Origin: Mytilus galloprovincialis
Lineage: Eukaryota > Mollusca > Bivalvia > Mytilida > Mytilidae
DNA length: 64,000 bases
Direction of reading: 5' to 3'
NCBI RefSeq assembly: GCF_965363235.1
Contig: NC_134844.1
Coordinates: 15,916,646 to 15,980,645, forward strand
Below, piece by piece: positions 45,181 through 56,629 of this stretch (position 1 is the first letter of the stretch; each line of letters begins with the position of its first letter). The notes beneath the pieces were generated by a model. That model ran no database searches. It saw nothing but the letters and a program-made list of their open reading frames with translations, and was not told where the DNA came from. Position numbers and translations under genes: made by a program.

Positions 45181-45434
45181 AAAGTTTGCATATGGCAATC
45201 TACAATCGTCTCGGGATACTAATTCTTATAAGGGTTTGTCAACTAACAGATAGTATGACACCAAACGAGAAAATAGATTTATTTTTTACCATTACGACCT
45301 GATGTTGGTATGTATTTTTACAATATGCCTAGCAAAACAGACCAATCTTTCGACACAGGTGTGCTTCTAGATTGGATAAGTCTTGACATATGATAAAAAT
45401 TGAAACTTTGCTTATTTGCACCTCTGTTATAAAT

Positions 45435-45715
45435 AAAATTGAGAATCGAAATGGGGAATGTATCAAAGAGACAAAAACCGGATCAAAGAGCAGAAAAAAG
45501 CCGAAGGCCACCAATGGGTCTTCAACACAGCGAGAAAATCCCTCAAGGAGGAGTGCTTCAGCTGGCCAATCAACAAACATGTGTACTAGTTCAGTGATAA
45601 TGGACGACATGATAAGGTCCGATATAAAAAATGAACTAAAATTAAAAATCATACAAGATTACCAAAAGCTTTACTTCGTAAAATGTCTTTTAGTAGCATT
45701 ATAATGGGCAGAAAA
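45435..45715 (+). repeat. Repeat family C partial copy (forward)
   Basis: 'gagaatcgaaatggggaatg', 'gccgaaggccaccaatgggt', 'cagctggccaatcaacaaac' and 'gtgataatggacgacatgat'. Confidence 0.7.
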
Positions 45716-46800
45716 AATACCACTACTACGCGACTACCGTTGTTTTATACGTCATTTTGCTTAGCTTTTGGATCTGATGCAAACAAGGCAAGTCCTCCTA
45801 TTTACTCATCACTCTAATGTCCATCGAAGCCATGAAGGACTAATGATTCGCCAAAATCTCATCATTGCCAAATAGTACGTTTGTGTATGTTATATTACAT
45901 GAGTGTAAAACTATCCCTGAGTCTTTACAAGATACTTGTATTAGTACGATTAACTAACAAAGACAATACTATTTGACGCTGTGTTCGCAGGAACAACAAT
46001 ATACTTGTATTACGATAGAAACCTCACATACTCTTTCTCTCTAAAAAAGAAAAACGGTCACACAGGTTTTCAAGTTGGGAATGCGACGTTTGATCTGAAA
46101 CCTGATTGTTTTGACCCATTCTGACACGTGATCTCTTTTCCTCGTCACCGCTAAGCTGTGGGATAATACGAACGATTATTTCGGTTAAACGTTATAACAA
46201 TACTGTCAAATCTTCGGGTTTTACACCTTTCTGTTTACCATCAAGAGAATTAAAATTTGACATTTAAAAGTATTACCCAAAAAATGTATGTCTATATAAA
46301 TGGTGATATTTGTACGTATCAAAAAAACTAATTAAAATTATCAAAATTATCAAATATGAAATAATTGAAATTGAAAAATAAACACCAATTATTTTTTTAG
46401 TTTAAAGTTAAATATGATCCAACATTTTTGTACCAATTTTATATATTTGGTCATTTGTTTAATAATCAAAAACACCCCACCAATGCTAACATATTTTGTC
46501 CTTGGCTTAGAGGGATTTAGACAGAATGTGTTGACAATTCAACCTTCTATATATCTGAACAGTAACTATCTAAACCATTAGACAACTTAACAAACAGAGA
46601 GACTAACTAGGCTATGTAGAATATAACTTTCACTACTTGATTGTTTTATATGCACAAATGCGCTATCATAATGAACAACTATACGTAAAAATGTGATAAA
46701 CTTGTGTCATGACGTAGTTATATGGCTTATTTCTATTTTGCCCTTATCTTAATTAAAAAAAAATATCAACCGACTAATATATTCTTTGCTTGCTTCTCTT
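45716..46800. other. Intergenic, nothing recognised
   Basis: No open frame or repeat that I can name. Confidence 0.45.
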
Positions 46801-47339
46801 AATTTTCGATTGCAGTTGCTTACCAGGTACTTCGATCGACGTTTTGTCATTTCCATGCTCGAACATGATATTGTCATACATTTTTATGTATAAAGTTTAC
46901 GTTACCTGGAGTGATTTTTAAGATTTTATTGAGTAACTGTACCAAATATTTATTTCAACGGTACTGCATGGAAAATTAATTACGAAAATTCACAAAAGCT
47001 TCCATTCTTCTTAAAATACTAAGATCTTATTATAAGTTTCAGAACTTTACAAAACTAATGTAAACGGTTTAAGAAATAAATGCTTCTTTTTGTATTTTTG
47101 TTTTGGTTGCAAATGTGTTGATCGAAGTACATTCTGTATGAAATTCCGCGCTTTATTACAAAAAATATGCGCACAGCTTTATAATCCAATTTCTTTCAAG
47201 CTTTTCTTTTATTTACATGTGCACTTTATTGTGGAAGCTCGTGTCATCACGAAAGTTACATTTCATTTTGAAATTAAGGTTTATTTTAGAATGACCCGAG
47301 ACGGATGTTAGACTATCATACTAACATATTATAATGTAA

Positions 47340-47580
47340 CATAGATATAATATGTGGTATGAGTACCAATGTCACAACTCTCCATCCAAATCACAGTTTG
47401 AAAAAGAATAACACTTATAGGTCATAGTACAGTCTTGAACATGGAGCCTCGGCTCACGCCGAACAATAAGCTATAAAGTGCCCAAGAAACAACAAGTGTA
47501 TTTAGCTATTCGAACGGGAAAACCAACGGTTTTATCCATGAAACAAAAACGAGAAACGAGAAAAACCTTAAGAGCCATGT
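47340..47580 (+). repeat. Repeat family A, long forward copy
   Basis: 'tatgtggtatgagtaccaat', 'acaactctccatccaaatca', 'gaacatggagcctcggctca', 'cgaacgggaaaaccaacggt' and 'aaacgagaaacgagaaaaac'. Confidence 0.78.
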
Positions 47581-48239
47581 TATGTAACTTTATAGAAATG
47601 AAATCAATATTTTCCAGGATATAAGTTTCCTTATATCAAATATGTTACAACTAGCATACTGTGTATCTGGAAATATTTGACGGTTTTGATTTTTGATCCT
47701 CATGCATTCAATCATGCAAAATCTCTTTTTATGGTATATATTCTAAATTAAGTTTCATAGCTCAATTAAATATATAATTTCCTCTTTTATTTCCTGATTA
47801 ATGTCCGTTATTTGGGGAAAATAATTTTCCACTATCAATTGTAAAGCCGGGATAAAAGTCTGAGTTTTATTTCCGTGTAAACGATATCGTCTTAAAAACA
47901 TATTATGTACGGCACAAATAATTTTACAGGTACAAGGCACGAGTAAACGAACATTCATCAATAGTTAACCAAATACTATAGTTATGTATGAACGAACAGT
48001 TACCTACAGACAGTTACATGGTAACAAAATCAAAGGTTTGTAATTATTATCATTATGTGTAGTGTCATTTACGAAAACGTTCTATACGATAATTGAGTAA
48101 TTAATTATTATATTCTTATTTTAATAAATGTTTCATATTACATGTATTGCATATTTTGGCTTTAACATTGATTCACTGATAGGGTCTTTGCATCGGAACT
48201 AAACACATTTATTTCTTAAAAAAACAGTTGTTGGCATGA

Positions 48240-48845
48240 CACGGGTTATGTTCTTCTCATATATTTTATGATAGTATGATACTAAACCCCTAACGGGAGG
48301 GATTGTACCTGATATTCATATGATGAAGACATAATCTTTCAATCAGTTTAATTGAGGTCTGGAGCTGGCATGTCAGTTAACTGCTAGTAGTCTGTTGTTA
48401 TTTATGTATTATTGTCATTTTATTTATTTTCTTTTGTTACATCTTTTGACATCAGACTCGGACTTCTCTTTAACTGAATTTTAATGTGCGTATTGTTATT
48501 GTTTTACTTTTCTACATTGGCTAGAGGTATAGGGGGAGGGTTGAGATCTCATAAACATGTTTAACCCCGCCGCAATTTTGCGCCTGTCCCAAGTCAGGAG
48601 CCTCTGGCCTTTGTTAGTCTTGTATGATTTTAAAATTTTAGTTTCTTGTGTATAATTCGGAGTTTAGTATGACGTCCATTATCACTGTACTATTATGCAT
48701 ATTTTAGGGGCCAGCTGAAGGACACCTACGGGTGCGGGAATTCTCGCTACATTGAAGACCCATTGGTTGCCTTCGGCTGTTGTTTGCTCTATGGTCGGGT
48801 GGTTGTCGCTTTGACATATTCACCATTTCCTTTCTCAATTTTACA
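48240..48845 (-). repeat. Repeat family C, nearly full copy (reverse)
   Basis: Near-identical in block order and wording to 1836-2441, so the two copies are probably of similar, fairly recent origin. Confidence 0.8.
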
Positions 48846-50239
48846 GTAATTTTATCGGTTCACAAATAATTTTGCTAATTGAACGTTCCTGAATTTGACA
48901 ATGCATGGTTTACATTTTAGTTACGTAGACACGTTGGCTGCTTAACGTTTCCAACGAGAAATACTAGGAAAGAAATTATAAATTTCTGAATTTGTTTATC
49001 ACAAAACGCTATTATCCATGGGTAACGTGTGAACTTTGTGATTGTCTGTTGCTAATTTCGCGTGTATCTTCCGTATTTTGTGTTGCCAACATTTGTATCT
49101 ATATATTTTCCTTGGGGAATTTCGGTACGAATCACAAACAAGAAATGTGGTTTCATTTTATGATATTTGATTTAACCTTTTTGTAAGTTTGTCATACAAC
49201 ATTATGTTTATTTAAATAATTTATAATTTAAAAATAATTGTCTGAGGTCTATAAATATAGAAAGTGTTCTAATCAACAACTAACATAATAAGAAAAAACT
49301 GTAAAATTTGTTGATTGGCACAAAAAGAAAGCGGTAAATTTGTAAAATTATGACATGTTTGATACTTGAGACATTGTCACATAGCTTGCAGGCAACAATC
49401 TGCGATCTAATCAGAATAATAGTTCTTGAAGAGTTCTGCGATTGATTGAAATCATTACATACTCACCAGACAAGGATACGATTTGACATCTCCATAACGA
49501 CCAGATATTGCTGAGTATTTGTTTATCTCGCAAAGCGAAAAGACCCATCTTTAAGCATGAGATGTGCTTCTGGATTAGATGCGTGCAGACATTTGACATA
49601 TTTGACTTCTTTGCCAGGCTGTGTGTTTTTTTTTTTAATTTAATGGCATTTAAATAGAATGCGATGCAAGACAAATAAAAAGTATCAAGGATATCTATAC
49701 ATGTAGAAAAATTGTCCACATAATTTACCCTCTGTTAATATAGAAATTAATATATGTTTGGCCTTTCTTTTTTTTTTACACTAAAGCGTAAACATATTTT
49801 TAAGTTGCTATAAAGAGAAAAAAAATCGTAAAAAATAAATACAATTAACAAATAGAGATACAAAATGAGAATGTCCATTATTTTTCGGCATAAACGGAAA
49901 CACCTTGGAGGTTGAATGATATCTCGATTTTATCTAACATGTACTTACTTTGTGTTTACTTTATTGTATAAATGTTTTTGATCATGATGAAGTACTGTTA
50001 CCATTGCGTTTTAATTTTAATTTGATGCTATTTTCCTTGGAATAACACTTAATATTTGTTCACGTTCAAAACAGAAGTATTAAGGCAATTATTTTATACT
50101 TTCTCATTTGTTGCAAATATAGTTTGATGAAAACGCTTTTTGGCACTTTTTTGTCAAGTAATTTTTCTCTCAACTCGATGTATACTGTTTATTGTTTCCC
50201 GATATCTTCTTATGACTTATCTTTAAAATTACATATGCA

Positions 50240-50570
50240 AATTTCACTCACATCAATTTCAGGTGAATTTAAATTCATATGAATCTCACGTGAAATTCAC
50301 ATGAATTTCATTTCGCATCAAACGAGCTTATACATGAAACTCACATGAAATCAATTTATGTGATTTTTTTTTACGTGAAATCCACATGAATATTTAAAAA
50401 CAAAGTAATTCAATTAAAATCATGAAAAATATAAAAAAATAAATAAAGTTCACGTGAAAGTCATGTGAGAATCGTGTAAATCTCGTTTCACATAAAATGT
50501 ATAAGCTTGTTTGAAGTGATTCTCACGTTAAATTTCAAACTTTCTGATTTGAATGGTGATTTTTTTCAGG
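50240..50570. mobile_element. Inverted-repeat (foldback) element rich in CACGTG/CACATGAA motifs
   Basis: The left block 'catcaaacgagcttatacat' is matched in inverted orientation by 'atgtataagcttgtttgaag' at about 50498-50517. Around them 'cacgtgaaa', 'cacatgaat' and 'cacatgaaat' recur in both directions. CACGTG occurs at about 50287 and 50451. It lies about 240 bp before the nucleotidyltransferase ATG. Confidence 0.55.
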
Positions 50571-50811
50571 GGTAAGGTAGATTTTTCACATCCAGACTTA
50601 GAAAGAAAAGACAATAAAGGGAATGACAGAGCTTTCATCTTATTATCTTAAAAAAGATTGACAACTAATTAGAAAGATGTCAAATGAATACAGATCAATA
50701 AATGTGTCTTTATTTCTGAAATAAGGTCAACATACGAGTAAATCGTTTGATGCTGTTGGGTGGTATTAGATTTGCACATTATATTATACGGATTTCACGA
50801 TCCATTTTAAA

Positions 50812-52782
50812 ATGGGTGATGATAATATGTCAGTTTCTTTGTACAAATATTTATGTTCAAAACTAGGACACGAAAATGATGTAAAAACAAGGAGACTGTG
50901 CTATACGATGTCTGAGTATCTGGGTCCTTACAATACAACAATTCCTAGCGGTAGTAAAGCTGAAGGTCTCGATTTTACTGAAAGCGATGTGGATATAATG
51001 TTTTTGCTGACATATGTACACGTTTATGAACATCAAACAAATAGCATGTCAATCGACACTTTTATTATATCTACTGAAGACACAGCACCAGGGTATGTTC
51101 GTTTAATATCGTATGGTTACACAACTCCCCTTATTCGTAAATGGTGTTTAAAGCAAGACAGAAACAAGCTACTACTGTCAAACAAACTCCTTAAAGAGAA
51201 TTGGTTATCCAATTTTCCTTATGTTGCCTTTATCCATGGACCTTGTATAACAGATCCAAATAAAAGTGTTGATCATGCCTTTTGCTTTAGATGCACATCT
51301 TGGATACAGCAAGCACAGCCATGGATCCAAAGGAAACGTGAATGGCCCTCAGCAAATTTAATTCATAAAATAAAGAACTATGGTGTTTTGTTTGTAGCTA
51401 TCGGCTGTACAGATTCACCAAATGAGGAAACTGAATGGCGAGTTTCATTCTCGGTTGCTGAAAAACAACTTATATATTCGTTTTCTCATTCACAACTTCT
51501 TTGTTATGCGTTAATGAAAATTTTGTTAAAAGAAGTGATTGATACAAACCAATTTTATAAAGATCAGTTGTGTTCTTATTTCATGAAAACGGTGGTATTA
51601 TGGGCATCCGAAGAACTTCCCGTACATGTTTGGAAACCGGCAAATATTATTTTCTGTTTTCAGTATGTTATACAAAGATTGATATATTTCATACGAATCG
51701 AGTTTCTACCTCATTATTTTATCAGCGACAACAATATTTTAAAACATAAATTGACTGTTGTCCAATTAACAAACATTCTTAATTTATTAGTGGAATTCAA
51801 CTACAGGGGTATATACTGTTTAAGTCAGTCTAGAACAATGTCGACATTTTTTCAGTCAAACTATGTCCAGAGGACATTACCTGCAAATCCCGCGATAGAA
51901 CAAATGTATAGTCAACTAAAGATTTTCTTATTCAATAGTCTATTTAAAACTAAACAACATGTTGCAACATTAGATATGTTATTTCGACTGATCGCCTCGT
52001 ACAAACTGAAATCGCACAAATTTCTGTATTTAACTTTAACAGCAATGGTAGCTAAGCATATAAGTGGGCGTGGTACAAACATTTGGGAATTAAATAATAA
52101 ATATTTCTATAAAAGGCATAAGAATAAATTACCATATTTGCTTATTGGATTACAGAGTGATGCATTATCTGGATGGCTGAATCTAGCCACATACTTTTAC
52201 TGTATGAAACAATACCAGCTATCATTTTATTTAACCGTGTTTACATTAAGGAAATGTCTTTCAAATGAAATAATATGCTTCCAATGTATGGATGTTGGTT
52301 TTAATCGAATCTTAACCAATGTCGAGCATGAAGCATTAGAATATGGTTTTATAAATGCTTTTCATGTCTGCAAGCGACACCTAACAGACAATGTAGAGTT
52401 TTCCGTGTTTTCGTGTATTTTTCCATTAGAATTAGAAATGGAAATTCGAATGAGAATAGCAGTTTCTAAATCACCGATCCTTTACGGCTTCTTTTTACGT
52501 TTTCTGTGTTTACACCACCTTAATGAACATACCGATGTATTATATGCTTTACAAGATCTATATGATTTAAGGAACTATGTGTCCTTTGGTTTGAATCTCA
52601 TTGATTGGAATATTTGCATAGGACAAGCACACTATACACTTGGAAATTTCCAGATGGCGTTAACATTCTTTAACAATGTTCCTGAATTAGAAGAACAACT
52701 TTCTTTATTTGCATGTGTTAAACCCTTAAAATACAAAACATTTGCAACATTCATGATAAATCATATACAACTGAAATTATGA
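50812..52782 (+). CDS. Mab-21/cGAS-like nucleotidyltransferase-fold protein, single exon
   Basis: 656 residues, uninterrupted. Residues 46-63 read S-G-S-K-A-E-G-L-D-F-T-E-S-D-V-D-I-M, the GS...DxD signature of the nucleotidyltransferase fold (G47, S48, D59, D61). D154 in VDHAFCFRC, followed by W164, is placed like the third carboxylate (inference). HGPC (142-145), EWRVSFSVAEKQLIYSFSH (208-226) and LLCYALMKILLKEVI (229-243) are hallmarks of the large bivalve Mab-21 family. Residues about 453-483 (GWLNLATYFYCMKQYQLSFY) and 599-626 (WNICIGQAHYTLGNFQMALT) look like TPR helix pairs. By family knowledge, cGAS-like receptors sense nucleic acids and make cyclic dinucleotides; Mab-21 proteins may instead be non-catalytic. 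No N-terminal sensing domain, signal peptide or membrane segment is seen. Start at 50812; a second Met at residue 6 is possible. Confidence 0.92.
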   Translation: MGDDNMSVSLYKYLCSKLGHENDVKTRRLCYTMSEYLGPYNTTIPSGSKAEGLDFTESDVDIMFLLTYVHVYEHQTNSMSIDTFIISTEDTAPGYVRLISYGYTTPLIRKWCLKQDRNKLLLSNKLLKENWLSNFPYVAFIHGPCITDPNKSVDHAFCFRCTSWIQQAQPWIQRKREWPSANLIHKIKNYGVLFVAIGCTDSPNEETEWRVSFSVAEKQLIYSFSHSQLLCYALMKILLKEVIDTNQFYKDQLCSYFMKTVVLWASEELPVHVWKPANIIFCFQYVIQRLIYFIRIEFLPHYFISDNNILKHKLTVVQLTNILNLLVEFNYRGIYCLSQSRTMSTFFQSNYVQRTLPANPAIEQMYSQLKIFLFNSLFKTKQHVATLDMLFRLIASYKLKSHKFLYLTLTAMVAKHISGRGTNIWELNNKYFYKRHKNKLPYLLIGLQSDALSGWLNLATYFYCMKQYQLSFYLTVFTLRKCLSNEIICFQCMDVGFNRILTNVEHEALEYGFINAFHVCKRHLTDNVEFSVFSCIFPLELEMEIRMRIAVSKSPILYGFFLRFLCLHHLNEHTDVLYALQDLYDLRNYVSFGLNLIDWNICIGQAHYTLGNFQMALTFFNNVPELEEQLSLFACVKPLKYKTFATFMINHIQLKL

Positions 52783-52852
52783 GTTTTAGTTGTATTAACA
52801 GATGGTGTATTGCTTGTAGAGTGATAAAAAGTGTTGCTATGTGTACTGTTAC

Positions 52853-52858
52853 ATTAAA
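52853..52858 (+). other. Possible poly(A) signal of the Mab-21-like gene
   Basis: ATTAAA about 70 bp after the stop codon; weak evidence by itself. Confidence 0.25.
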
Positions 52859-55800
52859 TCAAAATGAAATTTTGACATGTCTGTGTATCTTATCAACACC
52901 AAAACGTTTCAAATCGTATGTTTTTGTTGATTGTTTTTTTTTTTATCGGTTATAATCATCAATAACAAAATGAATAATGATGTGTCACAATAACTGAATT
53001 GAAGTCATACCAAGTCCATGATGAACGAAGTGTCGTTCCAGTAGTTGTAGGGTGAGTAACGGAGACATCCAGTACCAAGTTCTTTTTAAATATTTTAACA
53101 AGGTAAATTACGTTACTTCTCGACCTTATCATATACCGAAACGCTAAAAATAGTGAACATTATTAGCCAGTCATCATTACCACTCATTACATACTCATTA
53201 CATACTGCATAGCCAGAAATTAGTAATGCTTTTGCTAATTAATATTCATAATATGTAAATGAGAATTGTACCACGTGATAATAGTTTGAACTGGACGGGC
53301 TTGATATCACTAAAATCTTTAAAATACGGATATTATAGTTGCCCGTCACAGAGTCCTTATTTACAATCACTTTGATATTCCCGTAAAGTTGTCAGGCGGT
53401 CAAAATCAAAACAATGAACGCGAATTTTGTGAATTAATTTTTTTCATGTTTTCGTGAGTTTATTCTTCTTGAAATAGGGGTGTTTTAATTTTACGTGGAA
53501 ACCTACAGTTCTACACGTACAAGGTTTGGACTGGCTTATTCTTTGGACATTCAAGTTTCAAATTTCATCCCAGCAACCTGTTTTTCTAATGACCTCGTAA
53601 GCCAATTTTCAACACAAAGTCTGCAAATGTGACGTTTCACCCATTTCAGCCTGTATTTTACACTGCAATATTAAAAGCCTCTCGCTTCGATTTTTAAAAT
53701 AGCTCAGAAACCTTGATTTTTGCAAAAATAGTCATTATGTTTCGTTTAGGTGGTGTATATTGTTGTGCATACTTATTTTCTGCTCCGGCAACCTGTCTAT
53801 CACTTAAATTAAAATTAAAACAGACATTTTTTTTAAATTCCCTATCATTTTTAAAAATATAATTTCCGTGACCCTTATCCGATTTCTTTAGTATAATATT
53901 CAAATTAGCAAAGTGGCGTTGATTTCTGGATATAGTGGACACATTTATTTTAGTAGTATTAATTTTCGTAGATTGAGGAAAAGTTACACTTTCGCTGATA
54001 TTCAATTTCGTGGTTTTGACAATCTTTGCATACAAAGCCTATACAAAATTGGAATTCGTTGGACATGAAAATTCATGGTTCATCTGTACCAAGGATGCCC
54101 AAGAAAATGGGCATCCAACGAATAATAATGAATTCTCAGTAGTAACTTGTTACTTTCATATTTAACACTGATGTTTATGGGACTAAAATAATCAAGTTAT
54201 ATATCGTGTTCGTCGTACCATTGAAATGTATGTTTAAAGTGACCTAAAGACCCAAAGGGTCGGGTGTTCTAAATATTGTTTTTATATCTCACCGTATTAT
54301 ATAATATTTTGTGAAAAACACATGTCACTATAATAAATAGTTTACTTACTTACTTATATTACAAATAGTATTTAATCTGATTTGTTTTATAGTAATACTA
54401 ACAGGGACCTCTAACGGATGAAATCCTGTGATTCTGAACCTTTATGATAAGTTTTATAAATATTGTAAGGCAATCAGAATACTCAATATTTAGAAAATCC
54501 CATACCGTATAGTTGGCACCAAAAGACACCGACATAAATCATTTGAAACAATTCAATTTAGAAAAAGGAACGGTTAGCAAAACACTTTACGAACAACAAA
54601 TATGACAAAACACTTTACAAAGACCACATATGAACCAAAGACACCAACTGAACTACAGAATCATGATTTAGGAATAATAATGTGGTAGAGTTAAACATGT
54701 TTGCGAGCGCTCAACCTTACTAACCTGGGACAATGGTCAGTTGAAAACGCACTCACTCATCAAACTTGTACAGCGAAAAACATCAAACGAAAACACTGAC
54801 AGGACGTGGCAGGGTATAAGCCCACCCCTTGTTCCTCACGACAAAATAGACACTGAGTATTTGCAATTACTGTAAGCTAGTTCTAATCCAATAATAACTA
54901 ATAATTAAAATCGTGTTTCTGAAACGTACGTAACAATCAGTACCTATTCAACATCAAATTGATTTTTGTGAAGACCTGATCAACAGTCAGAGATAACATA
55001 ACATTGCACAATGCCCAAATACAGGTATTGAAAGATTGTAGAACCGTGAATGTGCATATGGATATAACAATGATATATATCAATTTGTTTTTAATTTACT
55101 GATTACAAAATAAATACGTATACCAAATAAAAAAATATTCAAATATCAAATTACAGTCTTGTGTATTTTACCTTTATATATATATATTTTAAATTTATTA
55201 ATTAATTGATGACTTCAACAGAAGTTTGTCTAAAGTTCCTAGGCTAGGTAAACAACATCAACATAACATTTAGACAATAATAATTGCAGCCATACTTGCG
55301 AAACAAATTTTTGTTTCCATATCGGCCCTTAGATATTAGTGTATTTAATCAAACCAAAATACTTACAATTTCACTTAGAAAATCTATTGAAATACTAGTA
55401 AGACAAAAATACATTTTTTGGGCACCTTCCTTTACAAAAGTTTATGAATCTCTGTCCGCTTAGATAAACATTATTTGTATTTTAGCGTAAATTTGAGTAT
55501 AATTTCTATAATTTTACATTGGTTTTGGCATAATTAACCTTGGCCGCCATCCACCATGCCCACGATCCAAAAGTTTTTTTTATGCTATGTCAAAATTAAA
55601 ATCTTCTGGTTATAAAATCTGAACATTTGAAGTTGAAAACTGACAAAAAAAAATATCTCGCTTGAAATATTTAGGTAGATTATGATTCATGTTGGTAGAG
55701 AAATAATCCCACAGAAGGCGCTGCATAATCTGATAATTGTGCTCAATGGAGTTCTAGTATATTGATATGAGAAGATGTGGTATGAGTGACAATAAGAAAA

Positions 55801-56030
55801 CTCTTAAATTTATGCTGTAAAAATGTTTTCTGAGGTTAAATTTATGCTGTTAATTAGATAAAAGGTTATAGGAATATGCACAGGTGATCTGTGTGAGTTT
55901 TTGTGGGTTTGCTTATCATTCATATTAATTGAGATTTTTCAGATCATGCACCACATGCTATTAAAAGTAAAACCAAAAAGAAAACTTCTACGTCGTAAAA
56001 GTTTACAATATTCGTTTCGGAAATATTCGT
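52859..56030. other. Intergenic between the Mab-21-like gene and the CYYR1-like gene
   Basis: About 53930-54100 has 'ttaattttcgtaga' and 'caatttcgtggttttgac', a relic of the 17121-type MITE. About 54600-54800 resembles the tail of family B, decayed ('gtagagttaaacatgtttgc'). About 55765-55800 is a short family A start. No coding signal. Confidence 0.45.
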
Positions 56031-56045
56031 TAAGAGTTAGGAATT

Positions 56046-56051
56046 TTTATT
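56046..56051 (-). other. Candidate poly(A) signal of the CYYR1-like gene
   Basis: AATAAA on the minus strand (TTTATT on plus), about 370 bp past the stop. It lies just beyond the 3' UTR block 56091-56184 that recurs at the window edge. Confidence 0.35.
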
Positions 56052-56417
56052 ATTCTACTACTTACTGAAACTTTGCCCACCAAGTATTTTGTAAATAAAG
56101 CATTCTCTACGGGCTTTGCAGAGTTTGAACAGTGACACCAATCAAAGACTGTAAGTAAACTACTTGTTGTTTCATACAAAACATCTTTTTTGTATTAATA
56201 ATGTAAACTAGTCGGGAAAAAAACCCAGAATACAGTGTAAATACAGATTAACTTTTATAAATATTCATTAATATTGTGTAAAATAACAATACACAATCGT
56301 CATCAAAAACGAAACATTAATAGTAAGTGCTAATTATATACATTTGATTCGATTACTAACATATAAACCAATTATAAAGGTTGTACAAAAATAAATGCAT
56401 TTAGTTTAAACAAATTG

Positions 56418-56629
56418 TCACATATTAGCACGTGGCAAATTGCCAAAGACTGGTTGATTATAAAATGAACTGTATTGTGGCTGAGCAGGTGCCCCGTACC
56501 CCTGCTGTACTCCAGGAGCCGACGGATAAGCTGGCGACACCTGCTGTGCTGGTGGATACATCATGCCGTACGCAGGAGGTGGGGCAGAATATCCATATTT
56601 ATTCATAGGCTGCATAGGCTGCATATATC
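56418..56629 (-). CDS. CYYR1-like gene, exon 4 (Pro/Tyr-rich tail, PPAY)
   Basis: Acceptor gaaatttcag, then Y-M-Q-P-M-Q-P-M-N-K-Y-G-Y-S-A-P-P-P-A-Y and further P/Y/Q-rich sequence to the stop at 56420-56418. P-P-A-Y is a canonical PPxY WW ligand; YPPA is a further partial match. Confidence 0.92.

Larger units (their letters stand above)
43550..45400 (+). repeat. Diverged duplication, copy 1 (interrupted)
   Basis: Anchors shared with copy 2 in the same order: 'aaaatgcacaaaagctgtca' (about 44244), 'tttgcttaattgaacgtctc' with 'aagtttgacgatgtatggtc' (44720-44757), 'tgatactagagactctgtca' (45040), and 'gtgtgcttctagattggat' (45360). Insertions specific to this copy are the inverted-repeat element 43694-44113 and the family A copy 45061-45180. 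Confidence 0.65.
46800..49620 (+). repeat. Diverged duplication, copy 2 (interrupted)
   Basis: Counterpart anchors: 'aaaattcacaaaagcttcca' (about 46984), 'tttgctaattgaacgttcct' with 'aatttgacaatgcatggttt' (48870-48912), 'tgatacttgagacattgtca' (49360), and 'gatgtgcttctggattagat' (49561). Interrupted by a family A copy (47340-47580) and a family C copy (48240-48845) not found at the matching places in copy 1. It ends about 1.2 kb upstream of the nucleotidyltransferase gene. Confidence 0.65.

Noticed and set aside
45329..45704. ORFs of 104-107 codons on both strands
   Set aside because: Mostly family C repeat sequence.
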